Below are positions 53,752-62,046 of a DNA stretch of 64,000 nucleotides, piece by piece. The position numbers and the translations under genes are program-made. The notes beneath the pieces were generated by a model. That model did not search any database. It worked only from the letters and a program-made list of their open reading frames with translations, and was not told where the DNA came from. Numbering within the stretch: the first letter of the stretch is position 1; each line of letters opens with the position of its first letter. This DNA comes from DASUPK01 sp963815665 (GTDB lineage Bacteria; Actinomycetota; Thermoleophilia; Solirubrobacterales; 70-9), in contig CAWFHN010000006.1 in assembly GCA_963815665.1 (NCBI GenBank), forward strand, positions 62,001 to 126,000. The letters are read 5' to 3'.

Positions 53752-54530
53752 GCGACCACGCCCAGGCCAATCCCTGGCAGGGATTCCTCTGGCTCTCGCG
53801 GCGCGAGTGCCACCGCGTGCTGCGCCTCTGGACCCAGACCACGCTGGCGCCGGTCGTGTCCTCACTGCTCTTCATCGTCGTCTTCGGGCTCAGCCTCGGC
53901 GGCCGGATCAAGCAGGTCGACGGCTTCGACTACGACCAGTTCATCGTCCCCGGCCTGGTCGCGATGGCGATGGCCCAGGCTGCCTACTCCAACAACGCGT
54001 CGACGATCTTCCAAGGCCGCTCCGACCGCTACATCGACGACGTCCTCGCCGCCCCGATGCACAACTGGCAGGTCAACCTCGGCTACCTCGTCGGCGGCGC
54101 CTTCCGCGCCCTGATCATCGGCGTCGGCCTCGCCGCCTGCGCGATCCCGATCACCGGCGCGCCGGTCGTCCACCCCGCCCTGCTCGTGATCGCGGTGCTG
54201 CTGCTGGTCACCGGCTTCGGAGCCCTCGGCACGATCGTCGGCATCTACGCCGAGACCTTCGACCACACGAGCTTCATCAACAACATCGTCATCCTCCCCC
54301 TCACCTTTCTCGGCGGCGTCTTCTACTCGGTCAGCCGCCTCGGCTCACCCTGGGAGCAGCTCTCCCACGTGAACCCGCTCTTCTACGTCGTGGAGGCGGT
54401 CCGCTACGGCTTCCTGGGTACCTCGGACGTCAGCCCTTGGATCGCCTTCGCCGTGGTCGCCGGCATGTGCCTGGCGCTGCTGGCGTGGAGCCAGTGGCTC
54501 TTCACGAGTGGGCGGAAGTTGAAGCCGTAG
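53748..54530 (+). CDS. ABC-2 type transporter permease
   Basis: The 260-residue protein has six hydrophobic segments and ABC-2 membrane-domain motifs: GFLWLSRRECHRVLRLWTQTTLAPVVSSLLFIVVFG near the start, DYDQFIVPGLVAMAMAQAAYSN near 58, DRYIDDVLAAPMHNWQV near 92 and FLGGVFYSVSRLG near 195. It is the membrane subunit of an exporter such as those for drugs or lipids. Its ATPase partner is probably the gene at 49997. Its last ~120-145 bp reappear as two direct partial copies further downstream (58.4 and 62.1 kb). Confidence 0.9.
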   Translation: MSDHAQANPWQGFLWLSRRECHRVLRLWTQTTLAPVVSSLLFIVVFGLSLGGRIKQVDGFDYDQFIVPGLVAMAMAQAAYSNNASTIFQGRSDRYIDDVLAAPMHNWQVNLGYLVGGAFRALIIGVGLAACAIPITGAPVVHPALLVIAVLLLVTGFGALGTIVGIYAETFDHTSFINNIVILPLTFLGGVFYSVSRLGSPWEQLSHVNPLFYVVEAVRYGFLGTSDVSPWIAFAVVAGMCLALLAWSQWLFTSGRKLKP

Positions 54531-54550
54531 GCGCAGGTTTCCGCTGACAC
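54407..54550 (+). repeat. Repeat copy 1: 3' end of the ABC permease gene
   Basis: This is the last ~125 bases of the intact permease gene plus about 20 bases after its stop. The same sequence recurs in the same orientation at 58362-58506 and 62047-62166. Copies 1 and 2 differ at 9 of 106 aligned bases from GACGT to the stop, mostly at third codon positions. Confidence 0.85.
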
Positions 54551-54647
54551 GCGAACGGAGGCGTTTGCGCCCGGCGCTCGCCTCGCGCCTACTCAAGTTA
54601 GGAAGAAGGCTTCCAGTCCGCGACGTGGTGCCTCAACATCCTTCCGT

Positions 54648-55277
54648 CTATCTCACAAGCAGGAAGACGCAGCGGAACGCGTGCAGGTCCGTGGTGACCG
54701 GAGAGTTGTTGACAAGAATTCCGCCATTGTCCAGGACGCTCAGCGCGGAGAGGCTCGTGCTATCGCCCGCGCCGGTGTCTCTCTGGGCAATATCGCTCGT
54801 CCAGTGCGCCGATACAGCAGAGGCGCCGAGGTTTACCCCCGGGAGTGAGCGGGTCGGCCGCAGCTGATCGAGGGACGGCAGCATGCCGCCGGCGCTCGCG
54901 CACTGGTCGCTCGCTGAGTCCCACGCAGTCGCCGTACGGGGCGCGTCGTCGAAGCAGAGCCCGCGATTGAGGAACGTGTTCGCCGGGCACGACCCATCGT
55001 GTCCGTCGAGCAAGTTCGCGTTGGTCGCGGATGCGGCCGTGTTCGCGGAGCCGGCGGTGCTGGCGGAGCCGGCGGTGTTGGCGGAGCCGGCTGACTTCAC
55101 GGACAGACCCGGAGCGAGCTTGACCACCTCACTGTCGGCGATCCTCCTCGTCTTCCGCTTGTCCTTCTTGGTGAGCGCGCTGATCGTCGCCACACTCGCC
55201 ACGCCCGTACCGGCAAGCGAGAAGACCAGGGCGATGATCGCCACGATCATGGCCGGTGAAGGCCGCCTCTCCCTCAT
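54648..55277 (-). CDS. Envelope protein with membrane anchor, Gly/Ser/Ala/Asn repeat and lectin-like C-terminus
   Basis: ATG at 55277 (AGGAGGG five bases upstream) gives 209 residues. An N-terminal helix (MIVAIIALVFSLAGTGVA) is followed by KKDKRKTRR and a low-complexity run of near-repeats built on SAGSANTAGSASTAG, which ends in NANLLDGHDG. The C-terminal domain has LCFDDAPRTATAWDSASDQCASAGGMLPSL and a late HAFRCVF, a Cys/Trp layout reminiscent of C-type-lectin or sulfatase-modifying folds. The N-terminal block is frequent in Thermoleophilia proteins of unknown function. Confidence 0.75.
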   Translation of the reverse strand: MRERRPSPAMIVAIIALVFSLAGTGVASVATISALTKKDKRKTRRIADSEVVKLAPGLSVKSAGSANTAGSASTAGSANTAASATNANLLDGHDGSCPANTFLNRGLCFDDAPRTATAWDSASDQCASAGGMLPSLDQLRPTRSLPGVNLGASAVSAHWTSDIAQRDTGAGDSTSLSALSVLDNGGILVNNSPVTTDLHAFRCVFLLVR

Positions 55278-55792
55278 CTTGACCCTCCTCTGAATCGCGG
55301 CGGTCGCGCCTGAGTCCCCCAGGCCGCCTGAACGGCAGCGATCGTAGGCGCAACCCGGGAGCTGGGTCAAGCGTTGTACCGCGTCGCGGGGCCCGAAGTG
55401 GAAGTCGATGTGACTCAGCTACGCGTGACTCCAATGCGCGAGAAGCTGACCCACGCCTCCCCGTCACCCAGCCTCTGCCACGTCCTGGCCACCGATGCCA
55501 TTCGAAGCCCTGGTCGAACGCGCCCATCGCATCGCTTGCCCAGGAGCGCTGCAGATCGCCGCGAAGGCTCGCGACCCGAACGCGCGGGATCCGCGAAATG
55601 CGCCGCCACCAGCCTCGACTCGTTGCACGATCGACGCTGCCCTTGCCCCGAGAGGATGCGTGCCGGTGACGATGCTGCGGGTGGCCCCCTTGCGCGAAAG
55701 GGAGGCTTAAGCGAGACCAACGCGACAGTTCTCGTCCACCTGGCGGCGGTAGTTGTAGCGGGCGCTCTTCGGGTGCGGAGAGGCTGGACCGG
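55278..55792. other. Intergenic region with an ftsH-derived scrap
   Basis: About 515 bases lie between the envelope protein and the permease-like gene. Open frames here on both strands are compositionally poor and lack ribosome-binding sites, so I call none of them. The only assignable piece is the 31-bp match to ftsH at 55744-55774. Confidence 0.5.
55718..55792 (-). pseudogene. Short ftsH-derived remnant
   Basis: The minus-strand frame reads PKSARYNYRRQVDE. This parallels PESDRYNYRREELL of the true FtsH at the window end. At DNA level 55744-55774 and 63520-63550 agree at 28 of 31 bases in the same orientation. The piece is too short to be functional and lies just outside the stop of the permease-like gene, in a different frame from it. 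Confidence 0.5.
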
Positions 55793-56950
55793 TTATCCGG
55801 CCGGCCGAGCGAGCAGGGTGACCGCTGCCATCACGATCGCCAGTCCCGCGTAGCCGGTTCGCGTCGCAAGACCCCGCGAGGTTCGCATCGAGACCACACA
55901 CTGCACGCAGTAGTACGCCGCGAACGCGCGGGAGGCGACCGCGACGATCGTCAGGGTCGGGATCGTCCAGATCATCGCCACGGCCGCGGCGCCGGTGACC
56001 AGGTAGGCACGTCGCCCGCCCAGGATGCCGGGGACCTGCTCGTGGAGGTTCCCGTCCGCGGCGGCGGTATCGGCCGTGGCCGCGCTGAGCTGGCTCAGAA
56101 TCGCGCAGAGCACCAGGGGCAGAGTCAGTAGCGGCGCCACGCGATCGGTGATGTCGACCAGCGTGTTGTCGATCCCAGCCGAGGTGCCGACCCCCATCAG
56201 AGGGGTCGCGACGACGACGAAGCCCACGTAGATCGAGGCGGCCACGGCCTGGGCGACCCTGGAGGCCCAGATCCTGGTCGGCGCGTCGTACTCCTCGCCA
56301 AGGTAACGGACCGTCTCGAAGCCCTGCACGGTGATCACCAGCCCGCCCAGCAGCAGCAGGGTCTCGCCGATGCCCTTTCCGCCGGCCGGCGGCAGGCTGA
56401 TGCCGCCGCCGAGGAACCGGCTGAGATCGGTCCCCAGGAAGGTGGCGCCGAGCGCGGTCGTCAGCACCAGTACCGCGATCAGCGAAATGCGCTCGGTCAG
56501 GTCGAGCCCCCGAAAGCCACGGGTGACGCCCACCAGCACGATCCCCACCGCTGCCGCACAAGCCACCACGCTGATCGCCTGGTGGGACCCCGGCGACACG
56601 TAGCGCACGAGGTACTCGGCCATGATCCTCAGGTAGAGCGCGACGGAGATCACGTAGGCGATGGCGATCACGACGTCCGCCAAACGCTCGAGGCGGCGAT
56701 CGGTCCGGGAGAGCACACCCCGCGCCATCAGCGGCTCCACCACCGCGACGTTGTGGCGGATGGAGCTGCCCACCACCCAGGCGAGGGCGCAGACCAGCGC
56801 CACCCCCACCACCGCCAGCCGCCCCATCGAGCGCTCGAGCAGCGGCACGATGATCAGAAAGCCGCTGCCGAAGATCGAGGCCAGGGGCGTCACTGAGGCG
56901 CGAAGGACGCCGGCCACGCCGACGCTTCGCAGCTCAGCGAGTGCCCTCAC
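55793..56950 (-). CDS. APC-superfamily amino-acid permease-like membrane protein
   Basis: The 385-residue protein has about eleven hydrophobic helices. GSGFLIIVPLLERSMGRLAV near residue 29 and ITVQGFETVRYLGEEYDAPTRIW near 205 resemble the unwound first helix and sixth-helix region of LeuT-fold amino-acid permeases. Relatives are annotated both as APC permeases and as uncharacterised membrane proteins, so the substrate is open. It ends next to the ftsH-like scrap. It lies inside the first block bounded by permease 3'-end copies. Confidence 0.7.
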   Translation of the reverse strand: MRALAELRSVGVAGVLRASVTPLASIFGSGFLIIVPLLERSMGRLAVVGVALVCALAWVVGSSIRHNVAVVEPLMARGVLSRTDRRLERLADVVIAIAYVISVALYLRIMAEYLVRYVSPGSHQAISVVACAAAVGIVLVGVTRGFRGLDLTERISLIAVLVLTTALGATFLGTDLSRFLGGGISLPPAGGKGIGETLLLLGGLVITVQGFETVRYLGEEYDAPTRIWASRVAQAVAASIYVGFVVVATPLMGVGTSAGIDNTLVDITDRVAPLLTLPLVLCAILSQLSAATADTAAADGNLHEQVPGILGGRRAYLVTGAAAVAMIWTIPTLTIVAVASRAFAAYYCVQCVVSMRTSRGLATRTGYAGLAIVMAAVTLLARPAG

Positions 56951-57150
56951 GCGGGCGATTCAACCAGCTTCGGCGGTATCAGCGTCGTGGCCCTTGCCGG
57001 ACCCGGGGCGAGGGCGAGACATTTGTCCCGATGCTTTGACAGCCGCGCTGGGCCGCAATATCGTCGCCCTGGTCGTGGGCCGGTTAAGTGGGTCCCCGGC
57101 GAGCAGGTGCGCTTCGTGCAAGGGGCAGAAAATCGAATGGAGGAGACCTG

Positions 57151-57600
57151 ATGCGACCGAGACCAACCATGCTGCTCCTACTTGCTGTCCTCTCGGCGCT
57201 GGCCGCGATCGGGGCGGGTTGCGGCAGCAGCAGCTCGAGCACGACGACAACAGCCTCGCCCACCTCTGCAGCTCCCACGACCGCCGCTGCGCCTGCGTCG
57301 ACCACTACGACGAGCGGCGGCGATCTCTCGGGGACGTGGAACGGCCAGTACAGCGGTGCCTACCAGGGCACCTTCGTGCTCACCTGGCAGCAGTCCGGGT
57401 CGAAGCTGAGCGGCACCATCAAGCTCTCTGCTCCGTCCAACACGCTGAGCGTCAACGGCACCCTGCAGGGCAGCGCCATACGCTTCGGCACCGTCGGCTC
57501 GGTTGCGATCACCTACACAGGCACCGTGTCCGGCAGCTCGATGTCTGGCTCCTACCAGACCCCGGGCGGCGGCGGCTCTTGGAGCGCGAACAAAGCTTGA
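57151..57600 (+). CDS. Small lipoprotein with beta-barrel-like domain
   Basis: ATG at 57151 (GGAGGA just upstream) opens a 149-residue protein. A lipoprotein signal (LSALAAIGAGC) is followed by a Ser/Thr/Ala/Pro linker (about residues 25-55) and a domain of alternating Gly, Ser, Thr and hydrophobics: SGTWNGQYSGAYQGTFVLTW, LSGTIKLS, VNGTLQGSAIRFGTV and MSGSYQTPGGGG. The pattern suits an eight-strand up-and-down barrel. Similar domains of unknown function are widespread. No partner gene is adjacent. Confidence 0.72.
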   Translation: MRPRPTMLLLLAVLSALAAIGAGCGSSSSSTTTTASPTSAAPTTAAAPASTTTTSGGDLSGTWNGQYSGAYQGTFVLTWQQSGSKLSGTIKLSAPSNTLSVNGTLQGSAIRFGTVGSVAITYTGTVSGSSMSGSYQTPGGGGSWSANKA

Positions 57601-57907
57601 CACGGGCAGTGGCGCTGCCAGGCTGAGAAACGGAGGCACCGGAGGCCCTCCTCTGTCCGACAGGGCGGTGGATGACCTCGCTCAGGGCGTGCCTCCCTCG
57701 CGCGAGGACGGGGCGTGAGCGGGAGCTGCTGGCAACCGCCAGTCGGTGCTTGCGATACGCGGAAGGAGACGCGATTCGTGTGCCGTCCTGGCTCCTCGGA
57801 TCCCTTGACGAGTCTTAACGTGGGGCTTTCCGGTGCTTAGGGCGCAGCCAAATACCGTCGTCCCGAACAAAGGCCATCCAAGCCCATAAACGAAGGAGGC
57901 GGTCAAG
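57601..57907. other. Intergenic region
   Basis: These 307 bases hold no convincing gene. A perfect 12-bp palindrome CCTCGCGCGAGG lies at 57696-57707, and TTGACG near 57805 could be a -35 element without a matching -10. A strong GAAGGAGG ribosome-binding site just before 57908 belongs to the next small gene. Confidence 0.45.
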
Positions 57908-58120
57908 TTGTCAATGGCACTGATAGTCGTACTGAACGTGGTTCTGGCCGCGGGACTGCTCGTTCTTCTGTCGGCTGCAATGCGGCTCCCGTACCGCCTG
58001 CGGGCAGAGCCTCGCGGGCCCCAAGCTCCACGAGCCGAGCAGGCGAGCCGACGCAGGCGCGCCGAGTCCACGGACCGGCGCAAGCGCGCGGGAACCGAGC
58101 CCGCTTACTCGCGTTCGTAA
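57908..58120 (+). CDS. Small membrane protein with basic tail
   Basis: TTG at 57908 is eight bases after a strong AAGGAGG, while an ATG six bases further on is less well placed. The 70-residue product has one N-terminal hydrophobic helix (LIVVLNVVLAAGLLVLLSAAM) and an Arg-rich soluble tail (RRRRAESTDRRKRAG), so the tail should face the cytoplasm. I know no family. A very stable hairpin follows 9 bases after the stop. Confidence 0.55.
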   Translation: MSMALIVVLNVVLAAGLLVLLSAAMRLPYRLRAEPRGPQAPRAEQASRRRRAESTDRRKRAGTEPAYSRS

Positions 58121-58129
58121 CAGACGTTG

Positions 58130-58160
58130 CCAATCGCCCCGGGACGCCGGGGCCGATTGG
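58130..58160 (+). terminator. Strong hairpin after the small membrane protein gene
   Basis: CCAATCGCCCCGG (58130-58142) pairs with CCGGGGCCGATTGG (58147-58160) around a GACG loop, with a single-base bulge. It begins 9 bases after the stop codon and has the strength of an intrinsic terminator, though no U-run follows. Confidence 0.6.
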
Positions 58161-58164
58161 TGCA

Positions 58165-58330
58165 TCGGGCAAGAGCCGTATCGAGGTCTTCGTGACCACC
58201 CGCTGGCCGTCCCGGTGCTGGACGACGGTCAGCGTGCAGCGGCCTGGGGTGGGCGGACGCGGAGCACGAGCTCACCTCCTGAGGGAATCGGCCTGCCCTC
58301 TGCGAAGGTGACCCCGTTGGGCGAGAAGCA
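58165..58330 (-). pseudogene. Possible frameshifted protein remnant
   Basis: On minus, CFSPNGVTFAEGRPIPSG and GGELVLRVRPP (58330 to about 58255) lead, with a frame change, into GRCTLTVVQHRDGQRV and VTKTSIRLLPDA (58244 to about 58165). Both halves read like an extracellular beta-sandwich protein, but neither end is intact. It may be the tail of a lost surface protein. The call rests on the look of the translation only. Confidence 0.3.
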
Positions 58331-58361
58331 GGAGTGCGTTGCGGCATGCATAGCACCGGTC

Positions 58362-58506
58362 GGCCGTTCCTCGGCACTTCCGACGTGAGCCCCTGGATCG
58401 CCTTCGCGGTGGTCGCTGGGATGTGCCTGGCGCTGCTGGCGTGGAGCCAATACCTCTTCACGAGTGGGCGGAAGCTGAAGCCGTAGGCGCGGGCTTCCGT
58501 TTTCAC
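58362..58506 (+). pseudogene. Repeat copy 2: truncated ABC permease 3' end
   Basis: The translation SDVSPWIAFAVVAGMCLALL then AWSQYLFTSGRKLKP is identical to the end of the permease at 54530 except for W to Y. It includes the stop (58484-58486) and some 20 downstream bases. No permease sequence precedes it. Differences from copy 1 are mostly silent, which suggests it came from a diverged paralogue rather than a recent duplication of copy 1. Confidence 0.8.
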
Positions 58507-58534
58507 CTTAGGGCTCGGCCGTTAGGCTCGCACG

Positions 58535-61090
58535 GTGCGCCGCCTGGTTGTTCTCCTTGTCCTGATTTCAGCGGTTCTGCTCGCGCTGGCCTGTGCCGGC
58601 AGGGCCTCGGCCTTCTCCTACGACGTTCCGGTGCAGTCGAAGTCGCCCTGGCCCGAGATGCGGCGGGACAGTCGCAATACGGCGTCGAGTCCGGTCCGTG
58701 GCCGGTATCGCGGTGGCAGGCCCTGGGCGTTCGCCACCAAGAGGGGAATCTTCAGCACCCCGGTCATAGGCGGCGACGACACCATCTACGTCGGGTCTGC
58801 CGATCACGTCTTCTACGCGCTTCGCCCTGACGGCACGCTGCTGTGGAGGTTCCGTACCGGCGGCATCATCGACGCGGCCGCCGCGATCGCCAAGCACTCC
58901 AAGGCGCTCCACACCGTGCCGATCACCATCGGCTCCGGGGACCAGCTCCTCTACCGGCTTCGCAGCAACCCGCGCCTGCGCCGCAAGCGCAGGATCATCT
59001 GGAGGTTCGCGCCGACGCTGCCACCCGCGGGCGGCCAGCAGGTGAGCTGGTGGGAGGGCAACGTCGCGATCGGGCCCGGGGGCACGGTCTATGCGGGAAA
59101 CACCGGGGGCGCCGCCTACGCGATCAACCAGGACGGGACGCTGCGCTGGGCGGCGCCCAGGGGTCAGTCGGTTTGGACAACCCCGGCGTTCGGCCAGGGA
59201 GCTGAGTCGGGCAGCTCGTTCTGGGGCTCCGTAGACCTCTATGCCTTCTCGCTCGACCAGAACGGCAATCAGCGATGGCAGACCTTCACCCCGGGCTACG
59301 TCACATCGTCGCCCGCGCTCGGCTCCGATGGAACCGTCTACGTCGGCTCGTTCGATCACAAGCTCTACGCGCTGGACCCCGACACCGGCGCGGTCAGGTG
59401 GAGCTTCGCAACCGACGCGCACATCTACGGCTCACCTGCGGTTGCGGCCGATTCGGCCGGCCGCACCACGGCGATCTACATCGCGTCCGCCGACGGATCG
59501 GTGTACGCGCTCGATCCAACGGGCCGTCTGTTGTGGCGCTACGACACGGGGGACCCGATCCGCTCGTCTCCCGTCCTCGGGCGCAAGCCGAAGGGCGGCG
59601 GCCGGGTGCTCTCCGTGGGCTCCTCGAACGGCAAGCTCTACGCGCTCGATGCAGCGACCGGCAGGCGTAGGTGGTCGTTCGACACGACGCCCCGCAATCC
59701 CGCGCTGCGAGATCGAAACGACCTGAACGGCTCACCCGCGCTGGGCCGCCGCGGCGTCTACATCGGAGGGGAGCACGGCCGGGTCTGGTTCGTGCCCTAC
59801 GACTATTGCCTCCACGCGCGCGACCGGCGCTGCGATCGCAAGCCCGGACAGGACTTCGGCAAGAACCTGAACCGCATGTTCTTCGTCACCCCGGGCGGGA
59901 CCACCGTCGGGAAGCGAAAGGACCTGAAGATCCCGCCGGCGACCGTGCTGGCCACCCGGTTGATCGTCCGCAGGTCGAGGGTGACGGAGGACGCGGCGCT
60001 GCAGGCGCCCGGGTCGTCGGATCAGCTGGTCAGCGCCAAGCCCGGATTCGCCTTCACCAGCCAGCTCTCGGGTGACGGCCACTACCTCTTCATCCGGCCC
60101 ACCGGGCTGCTGCGCCCGAAGACCCGCTACCGGGTCCACATTCACGGCGACTGGCGAGTCGGGGCGACGCCGGGGACAGACGCCGGCAGCGTCGATACCA
60201 CCCTTGCCTTCCGCACCGCCCGCGCTGGCGCAAAGCTCCCGCTTCGGCTCCGCAAGCAGAAGACGACGGCCTTCTCGATCAGCAGGTTGGCGATCCCTCT
60301 CCCGCCCCTGCTGCCGAGCGTCAACCAGATCGGCTTCGACTCCTACGACATGATCGCCGGGACGCTCAGGCGGACGAAGGCGAAACCGCACGGATCCGGG
60401 CAGGTCCTCCTCTGGGTGATCGGCGCCCGGCGCGACCGCAACGGCGTCCTGGAGCCTGATCCGTCCGGCAACTTCCAGTTCCCGCTCGCGGGCAGCTACC
60501 GGCGGGACGCACTGAGCCTGAGCTCGCCGGACCTCAGCCTCCAATTCAGCTTCGGTCCGGTCCCGCTGCGCCTCTTCGACCTACGTGGAGAGATTGCGCC
60601 GGACCTTGCCCTGCGCACGGGCGCGGGTATCTACTCGGAGACCACCTGCTCCGACGTACCGAACTACGGCGCCCAGCTTCGCATCGCCGGGGTCTGCAAT
60701 GCGCAGGACACCCTGGCCGCCTCCGGGACGCTGCTCACACACGGCTACGGCGTGCGGGCCGCGAACAGGCGGCCCAAGGGCGTGCGCATCGCGTCCCTCG
60801 ATCTGACCCGGCCGAGCGCCGGTTCGCCCGGCTCGGTCGTCGCGAGTCTTGCCCTGTCGCGCCGCGCCCATTACCCGGCGAGCCGCCACGTTGGGTCGAT
60901 ACTCCTCACGGGGCCCGACGGGCAGGTCATCTCCCTCGACTACCACGGGGAGACAACGGCGGGAACGGATTCCCATGGAAACCTGACCACGATCAGGCTC
61001 TCACTTCCTGCGGGTACCTCCCTGCCGAGTCCCGTCCGCGCCTACGCGATCCTCGACGTCTTCCCGCTGGCCGCGCGGGAACTGCAGTAA
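58535..61090 (+). CDS. Secreted PQQ-like beta-propeller protein with C-terminal beta-sandwich
   Basis: GTG at 58535 gives 851 residues. A signal peptide (VLLVLISAVLLALACAG to ASAFS) is followed by a beta-propeller of about seven blades between residues 40 and 430, each with the PQQ_2 motif V-x-x-G-S-x-D-x-x-x-YAL-D-x-x-TG (for example TVYVGSFDHKLYALDPDTG and VLSVGSSNGKLYALDAATG). Residues about 460-850 are strand-rich, with RLIVRRSRVTED and LRPKTRYRVHIHGDWR recalling a bacterial Ig-like (Big_5) fold. It may bind envelope polymer or a cofactor; catalytic residues were not identified. It starts about 30 bases after repeat copy 2. Confidence 0.8.
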   Translation: MRRLVVLLVLISAVLLALACAGRASAFSYDVPVQSKSPWPEMRRDSRNTASSPVRGRYRGGRPWAFATKRGIFSTPVIGGDDTIYVGSADHVFYALRPDGTLLWRFRTGGIIDAAAAIAKHSKALHTVPITIGSGDQLLYRLRSNPRLRRKRRIIWRFAPTLPPAGGQQVSWWEGNVAIGPGGTVYAGNTGGAAYAINQDGTLRWAAPRGQSVWTTPAFGQGAESGSSFWGSVDLYAFSLDQNGNQRWQTFTPGYVTSSPALGSDGTVYVGSFDHKLYALDPDTGAVRWSFATDAHIYGSPAVAADSAGRTTAIYIASADGSVYALDPTGRLLWRYDTGDPIRSSPVLGRKPKGGGRVLSVGSSNGKLYALDAATGRRRWSFDTTPRNPALRDRNDLNGSPALGRRGVYIGGEHGRVWFVPYDYCLHARDRRCDRKPGQDFGKNLNRMFFVTPGGTTVGKRKDLKIPPATVLATRLIVRRSRVTEDAALQAPGSSDQLVSAKPGFAFTSQLSGDGHYLFIRPTGLLRPKTRYRVHIHGDWRVGATPGTDAGSVDTTLAFRTARAGAKLPLRLRKQKTTAFSISRLAIPLPPLLPSVNQIGFDSYDMIAGTLRRTKAKPHGSGQVLLWVIGARRDRNGVLEPDPSGNFQFPLAGSYRRDALSLSSPDLSLQFSFGPVPLRLFDLRGEIAPDLALRTGAGIYSETTCSDVPNYGAQLRIAGVCNAQDTLAASGTLLTHGYGVRAANRRPKGVRIASLDLTRPSAGSPGSVVASLALSRRAHYPASRHVGSILLTGPDGQVISLDYHGETTAGTDSHGNLTTIRLSLPAGTSLPSPVRAYAILDVFPLAARELQ

Positions 61091-61138
61091 CCAGGCGGAA
61101 GCGGAAACCTTAGAGCGGCGTGGTACAAAGCGCCCGGC

Positions 61139-62026
61139 ATGAGCTCTGCGACGACCGGGCCGGCGATCGTCGCCGACACAACCTCCTACCTCCCCACCGA
61201 GCTGACCGAGCGCCACGGCGTGCAGCTGGTCAGCCTCTACGTGGGAATAGAGGGCAGGCAGGAACGGGAGTCGGAGATAACCGACCTCGACGACTTCTAC
61301 GAACGGCTGCGGGCGAGCGGAGAGGCCGTGACCACCTCGCAGCCCTCGGTCGGCGACTTCATCTCCGTCTACGAGCCGCTGCTCGCAGCCGGGCGCGAGA
61401 TCGTCTCGGTGCATATCTCGGCGGGGATCTCCGGGACCCTCGAGTCCGCGAAGCAGGCGATCGAGCGGCTGACCGCCGATGGGAAGGGCGGCGAGCGGAT
61501 CCACACCGTCGACAGCCGGAGCGCTGCGGGCGGCACGGGGATGGTGCTGCTCGCAGCGATGATCGCCGCCAGCGGCGGCGCTGACCCCGAGGGGGTGGTC
61601 CGCCAGGCCGAGCGGGCACGCGACGCCGGGGGCATCTGGTTCTCGCTCGACACGCTCGAGTACCTGCGCCGAGGCGGGCGGATCGGCGCGGCGCGGGCGG
61701 CGATCGGATCCACCCTGAAGATCAAGCCGATCCTCACCTTCGGCGATGAGATCGAGCCCGTAGCGCAGGTCCGGACGCGGTCGCGTGCGGTGGAGCGGCT
61801 GATCGACTACGCGCGCCAGCGCCACGACGACGGGGCCGACGCCTGGGTCGTGCAGCACATCCGCGACCCCGAATCCGCCGAGCACCTCGTGGAGGCGTGC
61901 CGGCCGATCTTCGGCCGCGATCCGCTCTACGTCTCCGAGGTGGGCCCGGTGCTCGGTGCCCACGCCGGGCCGGGAATGATCGGAATCGGCGCCTCGGTCG
62001 AGAGCGCGTTCCAGTCCCCTGGCTAA
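61139..62026 (+). CDS. DegV-family fatty-acid-binding protein
   Basis: The 295-residue protein matches DegV/FakB: IVADTTSYLPTEL near residue 10, VVSLYVGIEGR, TTSQPSVGDFISVYEPLLAAGREIVSVHISAGISGTLESA near 65-105 (fatty-acid carboxylate loop), VDSRSAAGGTGM near 123, SLDTLEYLRRGGRIG near 162 and LKIKPILTFGDEIEPV near 184. FakB proteins present fatty acids to a kinase, FakA, which is not in the window. It begins 48 bases after the propeller gene and is followed directly by repeat copy 3. Confidence 0.9.
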   Translation: MSSATTGPAIVADTTSYLPTELTERHGVQLVSLYVGIEGRQERESEITDLDDFYERLRASGEAVTTSQPSVGDFISVYEPLLAAGREIVSVHISAGISGTLESAKQAIERLTADGKGGERIHTVDSRSAAGGTGMVLLAAMIAASGGADPEGVVRQAERARDAGGIWFSLDTLEYLRRGGRIGAARAAIGSTLKIKPILTFGDEIEPVAQVRTRSRAVERLIDYARQRHDDGADAWVVQHIRDPESAEHLVEACRPIFGRDPLYVSEVGPVLGAHAGPGMIGIGASVESAFQSPG

Positions 62027-62046
62027 AAAGCTGGCTCACCCTGTTG

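Noticed and set aside
54530..54571. Hairpin GGCGCA/TGCGCC after the ABC permease stop as terminator
   Set aside because: The outer stem is only six pairs with a long, poorly paired interior, and repeat copy 2 retains the left arm without a matching right arm.
55374..55853. Plus-strand 159-codon frame in the gap before the permease-like gene
   Set aside because: No ribosome-binding site, Arg/Ser/Pro-rich composition and overlap with the permease 3' end on the other strand.
58535..58620. Lipoprotein signal in the propeller protein (LALAC)
   Set aside because: The -3 position of the lipobox is Ala instead of Leu/Val/Ile, and a normal signal-peptidase site (ASA) follows.
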